DNA of 64,000 nt from contig KN887824.1 of assembly GCA_000934455.1 (NCBI GenBank), positions 15,067-79,066 on the forward strand, written 5' to 3'. The DNA comes from Apostichopus parvimensis (taxonomy: Eukaryota; Echinodermata; Holothuroidea; Aspidochirotida; Stichopodidae). The notes under the pieces are model-generated. The model was not told the DNA's origin. It saw nothing but the letters and a program-made list of their open reading frames with translations, and searched no databases. A program made the position numbers and the translations under genes. Positions 1 to 12,023 of the stretch are shown here, one piece after another (within the stretch, counting starts at the first letter, position 1; every line of letters begins with the position of its first letter).

Positions 1-700
1 GGGCGCCAACTAGTTCGGAAAACCATTAAGTAATTTTTGTGTGTGTTTGGAAGCAGTGTTGTGTGTTTGTTTTTCTTTGAGGAAGGAGGGTGGAATTTTT
101 TAATTGCCATCTAGGGTTTGATCTATTTGATGTACAAATAGACAAATGTAGCTAGAACCAACTTAACTGTTCCTAAGGTTTCTTTATCAACCTAAACTAT
201 TGCTGTTGATGAAATTTTTGTTTTAAAAAGAAAACATTTTTGATAAAAGAAAGGATTATTTTCACATTTTCCAGTTTCCTTTTGCCTAGAGACTTATCTT
301 GTTTCGTGTTGTTAAGTATTGGTAGAATATAGATTACTGCCTAGAGTTTCACAAAATGCCACAGGGCAAAATAGTAATAATAATAATTAAGAATTATAAA
401 GATTTTTTAAGGAAAATCAACATTTGTGACCAAAATATGGAGTTTTTCATTGAAAATGAACAAGTTTTACGTTCTGAATAACGAAAGCGGCTAGATTTTA
501 TGGATTCATTGAAATGGTGTTTTAAATGAGGTCATATTATGCACTATGAATAATTATACACAGTATATATCTTATAGTTATTACAGCAGTACTATTACTG
601 TACAAGGTGGGGAAAAATGAATGTTGTTTGTAATGACAACAAATTTTTATTGTTTGTAACTTTAGAAAGAATTCAATAAATAAAGATTTTTTTGTACCGT
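1..700 (+). other. Probable 3' UTR of an upstream + strand gene
   Basis: The first ~700 bases are AT-rich and non-coding, and end with overlapping AATAAA signals at 675-680 and 679-684. A short open frame at the very start reads to a TAA at about base 34 and could be a protein C-terminus, but it is too short to identify. The reading as a 3' UTR rests only on the polyadenylation signals and is inference. Confidence 0.35.
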
Positions 701-820
701 GTTAAATTTTCTGAGTGTCAATCTCTAGTCTTTTTTTCTTTCTTGACCCCTAGCTGCCTCATCAGCCACTTGGTGAGTCCATTCTCTCCAGGACTTACTA
801 AGTCCTGAACATATCAGAAC

Positions 821-1602
821 TTAAAGTGCAGGGGCGTCGGAAGCTATTTGGGATTGGTACGGCAGATCAGAGTGTGGCCATCTATCATAATTATCGGGGG
901 GACGTTTGGTAGGTCAAACTACGATAGCGCCACCATGATTGGCGCATAGCGTAATGGAGAAAATTTTGAAAAAATGCCTCCCAGATTGCAGGAAAGGGCA
1001 CTTCCCGAGCTTGAAAACAAGACCCCTGCCATGCCAGAGTAGTCACATTTAGCCTACTTGCCGTCATCATTATTGAAAATTATTGAAAAATATACCTCCC
1101 AGATTGCATGAAATTACCTCCCAGTTCACATACCCCAATATACCTCCCAGTTCACATGTGTCATATGAATTTTTTTTTTTTGCGCCGTGAATATTGGTCC
1201 GGCGTTCGCTGGACCTGCCGTACCGGCTCCGACGCCCCTGAAGTGAGTGAAGAGTCGCGCACAAAGAAATGTCTTATGCCGGTGATCTGACGTAGTTTCG
1301 AATGAGGTGAAACAGAAGTGTTAGACACCACCATCATTCCCAGAAAATACACACACAGCTTGCTACCGTCGGTAATTAGACACTAGTGTACAACCAATAC
1401 ATACAGCTACGGTCAATACCCACAACACAGTGTACATAGCAACAATGGACATCTCAGGTCTAGATAATAGATAACAAGGTATCACGTTTCATTACTGTCT
1501 GCATTTTGTAGCGACAAGAAAAAAACTTCACTTGCAAGCAACAGAAAGTTAACTTCTTCAGAGGGCGGCAAGCGGTTTGGGGCGAGTCTTCAATGCCTTT
1601 AA
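821..1602. mobile_element. TTAA-flanked MITE, copy 1 (carries a nested MITE)
   Basis: The outer ends read TTAAAG-TGAGTGAAGAGTCGC and, on the other strand, TTAAAGGCATTGAAGACTCGC, so both ends start with TTAA followed by related inverted repeats of about 23 bp. The inner part (about 1246-1600) is the reverse complement of the copy at 45340-45708. TTAA target sites are typical of piggyBac-like and Kolobok-like elements; no transposase is present. A second MITE sits inside the left terminal repeat (829-1240). Confidence 0.75.
829..1240. mobile_element. MITE with CAGGGGCGTCGG ends, 5-bp target duplication
   Basis: A 412-bp element with ends CAGGGGCGTCGGAAGC and, inverted, CAGGGGCGTCGGAGCC. It is flanked by AAGTG at 824-828 and 1241-1245. 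Removing it and one AAGTG restores the terminal repeat of the TTAA MITE, so it inserted later. The CAGGGGCG start and 5-bp duplication would suit a hAT-like (hAT5-type) element, but no coding sequence confirms the superfamily. Confidence 0.7.
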
Positions 1603-1612
1603 GGGATATCAC

Positions 1613-4600
1613 CTCATCCAGTCTGGTGAACAAAACAGCTAGTTGTGTTTAATAGCAGTATATAACTGCATATTTGTGACAGGTATACAATTGTGGCCTG
1701 GTGTAAGCAAGAGTTTTATAAAGATATATTGGGCAATGGTCTACAAGGCACAAAGTAATTCCATTGGCCTACAGCCAAACAGAAATGCTAAGTAATCTTG
1801 GCTCATGATTGGCAGGATTTATTAAGTGACCATTGCACTAGGATAAGTGACCGCTGCATTAGGATATAATAGGGTATTACAAGTTAACCCAGCTGGCCCA
1901 CACATGCCCCCGTAAACAATGAAGGCAAGCAGTCTTTTTTAAAACATGTCTTTAAAGCAAGTTCTTGCACGATAAACCTAGTTACCCATCTACAGATGGT
2001 TCAAAGTGAAGCAGATTATTGTTATTAGAGGTTAGATTTTGGTGAGGTGCGATTAGGAAGCAGATTATTATTAGAGGTTCATTTCTGGTGTGTACGTAGG
2101 ACATCGTCAAAGAGTCTGGAAGCACGCAGGTAAAATATTAGGATACGTCTGACAGACGAATACTGATGAATGATACTCACCTACAGAAGTTAGTTCTGAA
2201 CAAACCATTACATGTTACCTGACAACCTTTTAACTGATGATTTATCTTTTATCTCCTACAGTGGTGGTTTATAGGCCATTGTTACAATAACTATTATAAA
2301 ATCAGCAACATGTTTATGTCAACTACAAATTAAATGGAATTGGGTTGATAATGAGGAAAATGAAACATGAAAGGGGAAATAATAATAATATGCAGATAAA
2401 AACAATTAATGTAAGAAATTTCAACAATCAGTTTGTACGTTGAATGCTCTCCTGCATGCATATTGTATTTATTGCAAACTTTCACATGTACATAGACACA
2501 GTCCTACAGTTTCCATCATTCAGTAATATTAGTGACTTTCTCAAATATATTGTTTGATGGGAAACCCGAGTGTAACATTATGGCATTCAGATATGGCGAA
2601 ACAAAATTGGATTGAAACATTCGATGACCTGCAGATGTCTAGGGAGAAAAAAAAAAAAAAACATTTTTGAAGCTGCTTTTTTAGGTAGTGTTTACTAATA
2701 CCTATCAAAAGACATTTGGTAGTTATTAAATACTTTTTTTTATAAGCTCAAAGAGTGATAATATTAACACCTCTGTTAACCGACGACACAGAAAACATGC
2801 TGTCATTACTACTTACAAAATATACTGCCCTCAGTATGTAGACATGTAGTTTAAAACCAGTCCATCTCATACTATTCTAACAAAGGAGTTGCCACTTCAA
2901 TCAATCAAGATTATTATTATTATTATTTTATTTTATTTTTTGTATCCTGTTGCCTTATATTTTTGGCTAATTTATGTTTATAACATACCATTAAAATAAA
3001 GTACTTAAAAGTACTAACTACTGACTCCCAAATATGCTGGATATGACAAAATTTCTACAATCATTAAAATCTTTCATCAGCTGCTTCTTTTTTTAGTGTA
3101 TTTATTATCCTGATCACAGCTTTAATGATGACCTTTGTGTTCACACAATCGCCATGGTGATACTGACTGAACTATGCAGTCTTTCTTGAACATTGATCCC
3201 ATTAAGCTTTGTATCTTTTTGTTTGACTGTAGAGACCCTTAAAGTTGAAAGAGAATACTAATATTATAACTATTCCACACCAAATTTGGCTCTCAATTAG
3301 TCTCTAATTTTTTTATAAACTTTCTAAATTATTTTTCTGTTTCCTAATTTGCTTACAGATGAATAAAATAAAACATTGTATTGTCTGGTCATGAATTGAC
3401 CAATAAAACAATTTTAAAGCAGAGTTGCAAAATTACACAAAAAATAAAAATCATAAGAAATATCATAATAATTTTTAACAATTTTCAAGCATGGTCTCTT
3501 GGGTTATAAATTTTGAATACGTTTTATTTACAATTACAGCAGTACAATTTCGAGTTCACTTTATAATGATTTACTCTCCATGAGGTTCCCGCCATCTCTA
3601 ATGACGGCCTAAATAGTACTTAATAAAAATTTCTCATATGAAGCTGTTATATTCAAGAACAGTATAGTATGAGAGATAGACCATGTCACCATTGTTCCAT
3701 TAAACCTTCTTCCATAATTATCAATTTTGTTTAAAATCTCAAAACTACTGAAAATACTCAACGCATCAAATTACTCCAACATTATTACACAGTTATGTGT
3801 AAGAAAGAGATTGCTGACTTTGCAACCTGTTTGCAACTAATATTATTCCTTACACATGACAGATTCTACTTATGTTCAGACAGATCTGTATATGACCAAA
3901 GGAAAAGATTTTGCCCTCCGAAAAAATGAACCCCACTAGATAGTTGAATTGAATTGACCTCAAGCGTACCGAGATGTGAAAAGGAAAGTTTCAAATGTAC
4001 CCCCAACGGAAAACTGAACACAATAACAAGGTGCATCTCTTACAACAATGTTATTAAATTTATTTTGTAAACAATTAATATACAATGTAAATATATTTTT
4101 ATTACAACAAAAATAACTGATTGAAATGAAGCTAATTGGAAGACTAATCAGGTGATCGTTTATTAAAGCTACACAAGAGGAAAGGAGTTAATAGTCACAA
4201 ATTTTACCCTGGAAAGCAACTTATTCCAAAAGTATTTTTGTAGCCTGCATATTAATATGACATCATATTTTGACAAGACATTTTTGCGGGTAGCATAGAT
4301 TTGAGTATTCAGTAACAGTATGACTTAATATGTAACGTTCAAAGCTTTCTCAAACTTCTTAAATGTTAATAACTGAAAGCTTCTTCTGGCTAAAGACTTC
4401 TCTTGAGTGGGGAAAGATGATGCCACACCTTTGAATACGAACCCTGAAATACAACGGAGTATGTTTTTTCTATCCCTTCAGGTTGATTTACACTATTGGT
4501 GATTCAATGCTTTTGGCCAATGAAATTGAAGTCTACTGTAAATATATTGAATACAGTGACCTAGGCAGTGTGAATGTGTGTTCCAGACCAGTACCAAGAT

Positions 4601-5701
4601 TTGATTTGACATTCCCCTGAAAGCAACTTTAATACAACTGTTCTGTCAGTCCATGGTGACATCTCACTCGCTGCAAGAATGTTGTATTACCTTGTGTGGC
4701 CCGGAATGAAATCATTTGTGTACTGGGAACATTTGAGTAATATGTGTAACATGAAATGGTCCAACAATATGAAAACAGAGTTTGCAAAGATTGTGACATC
4801 TCTTTTCCTTCATTCTGTGTGCAACAAGGATCGGCGGTAGCTGGTTACTCCAAACCTTAGATAGGATCACTTGTATTTGGTTAACTATTTATACTACACA
4901 AGCAAAAAGATTAGGTTGCAAAAATCAAGCAAGCATAATGTTAACACTCACTGCAATGCGTAACCATTATAGTCTCTGTAATACATGTTCCCTCATATTC
5001 CGGTGTTGCCAGGCCTAAAGTATAGTCTTTCCATACAGCTTTTACCCAATTCGTTATGCATTTTGGGAACTTAGGTCTTCTATATATTAAGAAAACTTCA
5101 TTGATTTGCAATAACTAGACATAATTTGGTCTGATTATTATTTTAATGTTAAATGATGAGTGTAGCAGAACTAGTTGTTTTCACTCTGTTCGCATTTGCT
5201 GCGCTGCTTTTTGACCTTGAGTCACAAAAAACACAGGATAGATGACCTTTGCTTCTCTATCAACCTCACAACCAACCCCATCTCCACCCGCCATACCCCA
5301 CCACCACCACCAAAACAGTGTCAACATGGCTTTCAACTAACCTCCAGATGTGTATGGATTCCTGCACTCTAACTTCATTTTACTCTATGATTCCAGTTCT
5401 ACTGAAAAGCAGTAAATTTCTAATAGATTAAGCAAATTATTTGGTAAACCTTGATTTAACGACCTTTCCACCGCTCCGGTACAAGAGTCGTCCTTCTTTG
5501 TCCACCTTGCCTGTTAAGGAGTCCTATGTTTACCTTCCTTGTTTCTTCGTAGAATTTCAACGCAAATCTCTAGCACTACTTGAGCGATCCTTCACTCCCC
5601 TGGTCGAACCTCGTCGACGCCCTCTTCCAGCATACAGCTGACGATTTTACCAACAGAGCAGCATCCTTGACTGGCACTGCATGTATTCTCGTCTGGTATT
5701 A
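1613..5701. other. Non-coding stretch downstream of the MARVEL gene
   Basis: AT-rich sequence without a supported gene. The part next to 5702 is likely the 3' UTR of the minus-strand MARVEL gene; possible minus-strand AATAAA signals occur near 4157 and 4058. The small ORFs at 5175-5641 have no conserved look. A poly-A run at 2648-2661 and an (ATT)n stretch near 2910-2935 are present. Confidence 0.4.
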
Positions 5702-8700
5702 CTAGATCTGTGGTTTGGCGCCGGGGGGAGCATATGAGTACCCATCCATGTTCCCCTTCTCTACTGCCTCAAGTGTCTCCTTGATAATGCTTCTCTTCCA
5801 AGCTCTGATAGCAAAGATCATCTCGCAAAAGTAGGCTACCATCGCTATGAAGGCAAACGCCTGGAGAAAGTGGGAAAGTTATTGCAACATACATGTTATC
5901 ACACTTAATAAAATATATATGAATTTCAAAAAATTATATATAAAAAAAAATTTAAAAAATAATTTTCTTATTTAAACATAGAAATAGAAGTTTCCTGTTA
6001 GTTAATACACTTAGAGAAAGTGGGAAATTTATTGCAACAGACATGTTATCACACTTAATAAAATAACTATGAATATAAAAATATTATATATAAAAAAAAT
6101 AAATAAAAAAAATGAATTTTCTTATTTAAACAGAGAAATAGAGGTTTCCTGTTAGTTAATACAATTTTAGAGAATCCAAATATGCTAATTGAAATTGCAT
6201 TCCGAAAATTTTCATGCATTTCTACATTTGAGATTCCAAAGAGTACTGTACAGCACTATACAGCTTTATGCATGAACTCTGTTCATGTGTATAAAGACAT
6301 CACATTCAAATGAGCCATTGATAAAAGCTTAAATTCATGAATCTGTGTACACATCAGGAATTAAGGTCTCGATACTTACACATGCTAAAATCAAACCGGC
6401 CTTGCCCTCTGTATTAGCAGCAACGTGGCCAGCCATCGTCATGGTGACGATTGCTGCAATTGCACAGTATGATAATTCCTGAAAGAGAACAAAAAAACAA
6501 AAGAGGAATTAAAGAAAAAGAGATTAATTTTGAATATAGAATGAATCCTGGCTGGCTAAAAGTAAGATGGTGTTCTCTCATCCAGAAGAATTCTACGGTC
6601 TTCCTGTCTAAAATTTCCAAATTGTTTACAAGAACCAAAATAAACATTTAAATTGGAAAAAAAGCCATGGGTTGTGAAGTTTACTGTGTAAGTTATAAGC
6701 AATCTGGCTTCTCCCACATGCACACGTGGTGGCTGCTCACTGTACCTTTGTAATATAAATTGCTTTCCATGCCGATTATTATTAACGTCAGTGGACAGAT
6801 CTATGTCAGTAAGTACTGCCTGTGGTTAAAATCGTTTGGGTGCTCTTAAATTAGGAATTTATTCAACTGTTTTAAATCCAGTATGGTAAATTTGTTTTTT
6901 TTTGTATTGTTTGATGATCTGCTTTCTCTTTGACTGTTTCCTTCATAAACCATAATTTATGCATAATAAATTATGCATAAATAATAATTTATGCAAATAA
7001 TGCATAAATAAACCATTCATTTATGCATAATTTCATCTTTTCTAAATTTGCCATTTTTCATCGTTAAAAGACAGGTCTTCAGGTACCTGTTAAGTTTTTT
7101 TTTCATTTTTCTCTCTCATGTATGATGAGGGATTTATGGTACCAATAGATTGTAGCTATAAACTTTACACTGCAAAATGCAGCTAAAATGAAAGGGGGTG
7201 GGGCGGGGGGAGGAGGGGGAAATGCAACACTAGCTCAGCTGTGATGACTTAGTATATCACCCAAATGGAAATAACATGCTGCTTTATCTCCATTACCATC
7301 AACTTTTTCGGTCTCTGTTCATTACCTTTCACATCCCTCTTTGATATACGGGGACGAATCGCTAACTCTGGCATGATGGGGAACTACCTAATATATCAAA
7401 GGTTGTATAAATACTGACCAGTAAACCCCATGGTAATCGGACCTTCTTCACGAGACCGGTGACGTAGAAAATGATGATGCATGTAGTTATAGCCAGAAAG
7501 ACGGCTGAGGTCTGAATGAGATGCGCGTAGAATTCTTCGTCTGGGTTTTTGTCTGGCGTTGCCGCTACAGAAATGATGCAGGCCAGCATGAGGAGCTGTT
7601 CAGTATGTACAGAAGAAAGCGAAAACTGGCTTTAATGTATTTCAATTTTTAAAAGATGAGTATAATACTACCTTAGATTGGCAGTCAAGATTAAGAAACT
7701 TGGTGATGGCTTAAAAAACATAAAAATATAAAAAAATATAAAAATTGCTTTTGAAAGAAAATACAGTACAGTACAATTATGCCTTGGAATAGTAATAATA
7801 TATTTTTTTTCATATTAAAAAAAATTGCGCTTGGAAATATTTCAATGAAACTGAAAAAATGAAAATTAAGGTTAGATCTGTCACAATTTACAATGGTATT
7901 TGTGACTTTTTGATTAATAATGACTTACTAAATTCTACATATCTTATGATCTTTAAATCGTGCTAGTGTACAGCTGGCAAGAAGTTCATCTGCAGGTTTT
8001 CTTCTCTTTTTAATTTTTTTGATATCAGTTTCGATTGTAATGGAACTTTTTCCATATGAAATGCGAATTTAATAAAATGCCATGTCATGAAAGTAGTCCT
8101 GGCTTAGACTTGGTGTCTAACCTTTCATAGCATTAAGTTTCAAGTTGGAGGGCTCAGCTTCTGAACTACTCATTGTGGAGTATCTATTTCTTACAATTTT
8201 GCCGCATTGGAAGGTGTCTTGGCTACTAAATGATACAAATGCTGGAATCTTCGATGACACTTTAAACCTAACAAAGGTTTAACCGGTACAGTATGAAAGT
8301 TCTAGACCTTTCCTACAATAATTTCATTGACAGAACATGTATACTGTATCACAGTATCCCCAAAACCAGCTGGTTTTGGGGATTTACAAGCAACAAGTCA
8401 TAACCTGTACTCTGCCCCTGCACTTAACACTAAACCTAAAAAATTTACAGTTAGTATATCTCTGACAGAGACTGACTTTCTGACTACTCATTAGCTCTTT
8501 ATTTGTTCAACGGTTAAGAATTTAGATAACTTGTGATGAGTCAGCTAAAAGACAAAACTGCGGCTTAATTAATACTTTAAATGCAAACTGCATATGGTAG
8601 GTACAGTAGACTATCAGGAGAATGGGCTAAGCACATGTATGTATGAATGTGTGTGTATGTCTGTATGTATGCGTGTATGCATCTATAGGTGTATATGCAT

Positions 8701-11251
8701 GTAAGTATGTATGTAGGTATGAGTGTGTGATGCAGAAGTACGGACACATACACTGCAAATTATCTAAAGCACTTTCTGCAAATAGTCGTCAGTTCCCAAG
8801 CAGAATTTCATCAAACCCATCGATAATTACTCAAAAGTAACAATGCAAGTTAGCAACATAAAGACATCCAACTAGAAGGAGAAATTCATTCATTAATCTC
8901 ATTATTATAAATCACTCGTCAGCCACTTTTTTTTACTGTATATTACAGTTTTTAAAATGTAAAATGCAGATGTAGCCAATTTGAAATTCTGGTCTTTCTG
9001 GTTTCCTTAAAATTTGAAATGAACATCGTCTATATATTCAACCCCGGTATCTAAATATTTACTCTGAAATCGAATATCAAGTTTCTTACGCACTCACTAT
9101 TATTCAAATTATTCACTTTATGGCACTTTGTGGAAGGGTGTCTTAGTTTGATCAAACCTGACCTCATTTGGTGCAATACTTGTTTGGTTTTGTGAAATTG
9201 TGGACCAGATGCAAAACTTACTTTACAGTTTAGAGTGTATCAACTCTAATACTGCACAGGCCACTGATATCGGTTATAGTGTTCACTATATCATACTAGG
9301 GTGGCACACTATATTGGTAATCAACCCATACAGGTGCAAAGTTCAACTCATTGGAAAAACTGGCAGCACCAAACCATGTCCTTCACACCACTTTCATGAA
9401 CTTGTGTTTAAACAATGTACAGTACCTGAATACAACAAGATATCAATTAGTAGTAATACAATGGTCAATCACCCGTTCTTTTGAATCTGATCACACCAGT
9501 TTATATTATACAACATGTACACTTAGGATGCAATGAATCTGTAACACTTGATGTACTCTGAGTGCCTTTTAAGTTCCATGGAAAGATATCATTCACCATA
9601 TACTGTAGATTGGTTAATGGGATTTTTTCAACGAATTAAAAACTGATTGGCACCAGAAAGTTATGCTCTTAAGAGGTTATCTAGACTAGTTAGAACACTC
9701 ACAGATCTTCTAAACAGCTACAGTTAAAAAAAAAGAAGGGAGATGGGAAGGGGGATAGGAAGGGAATGGGAGGGGAAGGGGGAGGAGGAAGAGGGTTTGT
9801 ACGAAATAAAAACTTTCAAATATAAATCTTATAACTATTGAAATGTCTTAAATTGTGTAAAACCGAACCCAAGGTTTCTTAAAACATTTTCCACTAATAA
9901 CACCCATTAGCGATTGGAAACCACTTTTGCACAGTCCCCTGTACCAGCTGTGGATGACCTTGATACTCTTTCAGGGAATTTGTTGTTAAATGCCTACTGT
10001 ATTTTATACACTTGCAGTAGCTAATTCACACTCCTTGGAGTCCAGCCTAGCCAGTCTGCATGTTCACCCCAGTTGAAGAAACCCTGCCCTAAACTACGGT
10101 TTACGAGGGAGACTAAAAATGGTCAAACATCCTAACCAATCACGAAGTGCTTCATTAGTCGGTAGCAGTTGGCATCAACAGACACACTGCGTTATCGATC
10201 AGCACCAATAAAAATTTATGACAGCTGTTCGACTACTGTAGCAGTACTCGTCAATTGCCACAACCTGTCTTAACATTTATCAACTGCTACTTAGGAGAAT
10301 GTTTGACATTTCTGCTTGCCACAAGTTCTTATTATTGTTTACCGTGCACCCCTTCAATGCATTATTCTACCAAGAGGCATTCAATTTGTTAAATTACTTT
10401 CCAACATTTGGGAATACTTTGTAGAGTGAGAAAACAAAAAAACTATTTGGTTTAAAATTTGTTAACAATATAGAATTATGACCTTGTTCAGAACTACGGT
10501 TCACTAGCGATTATCAAAGGTGTGAGTTTGCTTTATTGATCGAATACAATAACTGGTTATTGTCAATATTTTGATATCCATTGAACACCAAAAATCATTG
10601 AAAACAAATTCTCAATACATCAGCAAGCACAAATGAACAAGGGTGTCAACAAATCTTTCTAAAACTTTCATGATCCAAACACACAGAGCTCCACTGGGAG
10701 GGTTGCACAATCATGTTCCTCTGTTTATTATGTCCAAATATAATGCACTCTAATGTTCTTACAGATTTAAGAAGGCCTACAATTTAACTTCTATAATTAC
10801 TAAAGGCCTACATACATTTCATAAGCCTAGGCCTTATTTGGGTTGCTTCTTATTAGCATGTTATTACATAACTTATTGTGGTTACTTTTTACTAGTAGGC
10901 TATTAATCATGCATTTAATCCAATCCAGAGCATTTTGTGTCCAAAGATTTAATGAAATAAACTTATTGGGTACTTTTACCCAACAAAGGTTAACTGATTA
11001 CTAAGCTATCCATTGAAGTTACTTTTTCATCGGTGCACTAGTACGACTCTACTTCAGCGGGGTTATGCAATTTCTACTGAACGGAAAGCCTATAACCTTC
11101 AAATCCATGTCCATGGTTTGGCGATAAGAATGATAAAATACTCAACTGCTTCACTTATTTCCAAGATCGCTTCGGGAAGCTTCAAGTACGCCAACCCGAC
11201 AGGTATATCATATTCTTGAGATGGAAAGAGCATTGCTTCCGTGTCAGCCAT
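5702..11251 (-). CDS. MARVEL-domain four-TM protein (plasmolipin/CMTM-like)
   Basis: Four coding exons on the minus strand: 11251-11147 (ATG), 7595-7419, 6478-6380 and 5860-5702 (stop TAG). All introns are phase 0, with AG acceptors and GT donors, giving 179 aa. The protein begins MADTEAML and has four hydrophobic segments: about residues 34-50, 58-80, 88-112 and 120-147. The charged loop VKKVRLPWG before TM3 and the C-terminal IRAWKR resemble plasmolipin, a MARVEL protein of vesicle and raft membranes. The short cytosolic tail ends YAPPGAKPQI. The first donor (GCA|GTTGAG) is weak but is the only one that keeps frame. The family (plasmolipin or CMTM) is well supported; the exact orthologue is not. 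Intron 1 is about 3.5 kb. Confidence 0.82.
5864..6168. repeat. Tandem duplication, ~150-bp unit x2
   Basis: Two adjacent units (about 5864-6013 and 6014-6168) both start GAGAAAGTGGGAAA and end near CCTGTTAGTTAATACA. They differ by scattered substitutions and small A-run indels. The first unit abuts the acceptor of the last exon of the MARVEL gene. Confidence 0.85.
6955..7032. repeat. Cluster of TTTATGCATAA palindromic motifs
   Basis: The block repeats TTTATGCATAA / TTATGCATAAAT five or six times in both orientations and includes one ATGCAAAT octamer. It lies in intron 2 of the MARVEL gene. It may be simple AT-rich sequence or a POU-factor site cluster. Confidence 0.5.
8635..8732. repeat. (TGTA)n / (TG)n microsatellite
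   Basis: Degenerate TGTA and TG repeats in intron 1 of the MARVEL gene; the 65-aa ORF over it is a product of the repeat. Confidence 0.85.
9728..9797. repeat. Polypurine tract
   Basis: About 70 bases of almost pure A/G on the + strand, with G-runs separated by A. Such tracts can adopt triplex structure. It lies in intron 1 of the MARVEL gene. Confidence 0.75.
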
Positions 11252-11938
11252 TTTTTCGATTGGTTTCTTGAACTAAGGTGACTTCTGATCTGTTCGCTTC
11301 CCGTACTCTGTTAGAATAGAAGATCTTGTAGTTTTTACCTGTATTTAATGTGTAACACTCCGTGTCGTAAGAGCTCACGCATCTGTTGAACGTGCAAATC
11401 AAAACGTGAAACTTACGCAATCAATCACTTAGAAGAGTAGTTACGTACCAAGCCTGAAGCACTACCGTTGATATGAGGTTAGTGTCGTATGCAAAAGTGC
11501 ACGATATGAAAACCGAACGAAATAAGTAATGGGTGAGTCCGACCTCATAAATATTTGCTAACTTGCCATGACCAGTCGTGGAATGCACAACATTCCTGGT
11601 GGGGAAAGGGTGTCCAAATTCAAAATTCCCCACGACTAATTACGGTGGGGGGCTAAATATTTGTGGAAGGGCGAGAGACTAATGAAATAATTCATTAAAG
11701 GAGGGGGAGGGGCTGCACTGGAATCAATTGAAGCCCAACCCTACAACTATGTAGTGTATCCGTGGATCCTTCCCCCACCCCTACACTAAAATAATATTAA
11801 ATTTTAAAATGCGAGATGGTGCACTCTGAGGCAAATTTAGATTGTATGTTAGATCTTTATATACCTAGCCCTAAATGCAAGCTAGGTTTTGCTAATAAAT
11901 ACTTTGTTTAGGTTGAGAAAAGGAGGCCTGGAGGAAGG

Positions 11939-12023
11939 TTAAAGGCAATGACGACTCGCCCCAAACTAGGTCAGATTACCGGCATTAGACGTTTCTTTTT
12001 GCGCGAGTCTTCACACCCTTTAA
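11939..12023. mobile_element. TTAA-flanked MITE, copy 2 (internally deleted, 85 bp)
   Basis: It starts TTAAAGGCAATGACGACTCG and ends CGAGTCTTCACACCCTTTAA. It holds only the two ends of the family seen at 45340-45708; about 280 bases of the interior are missing. Both outer TTAA sites are intact. Confidence 0.8.
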
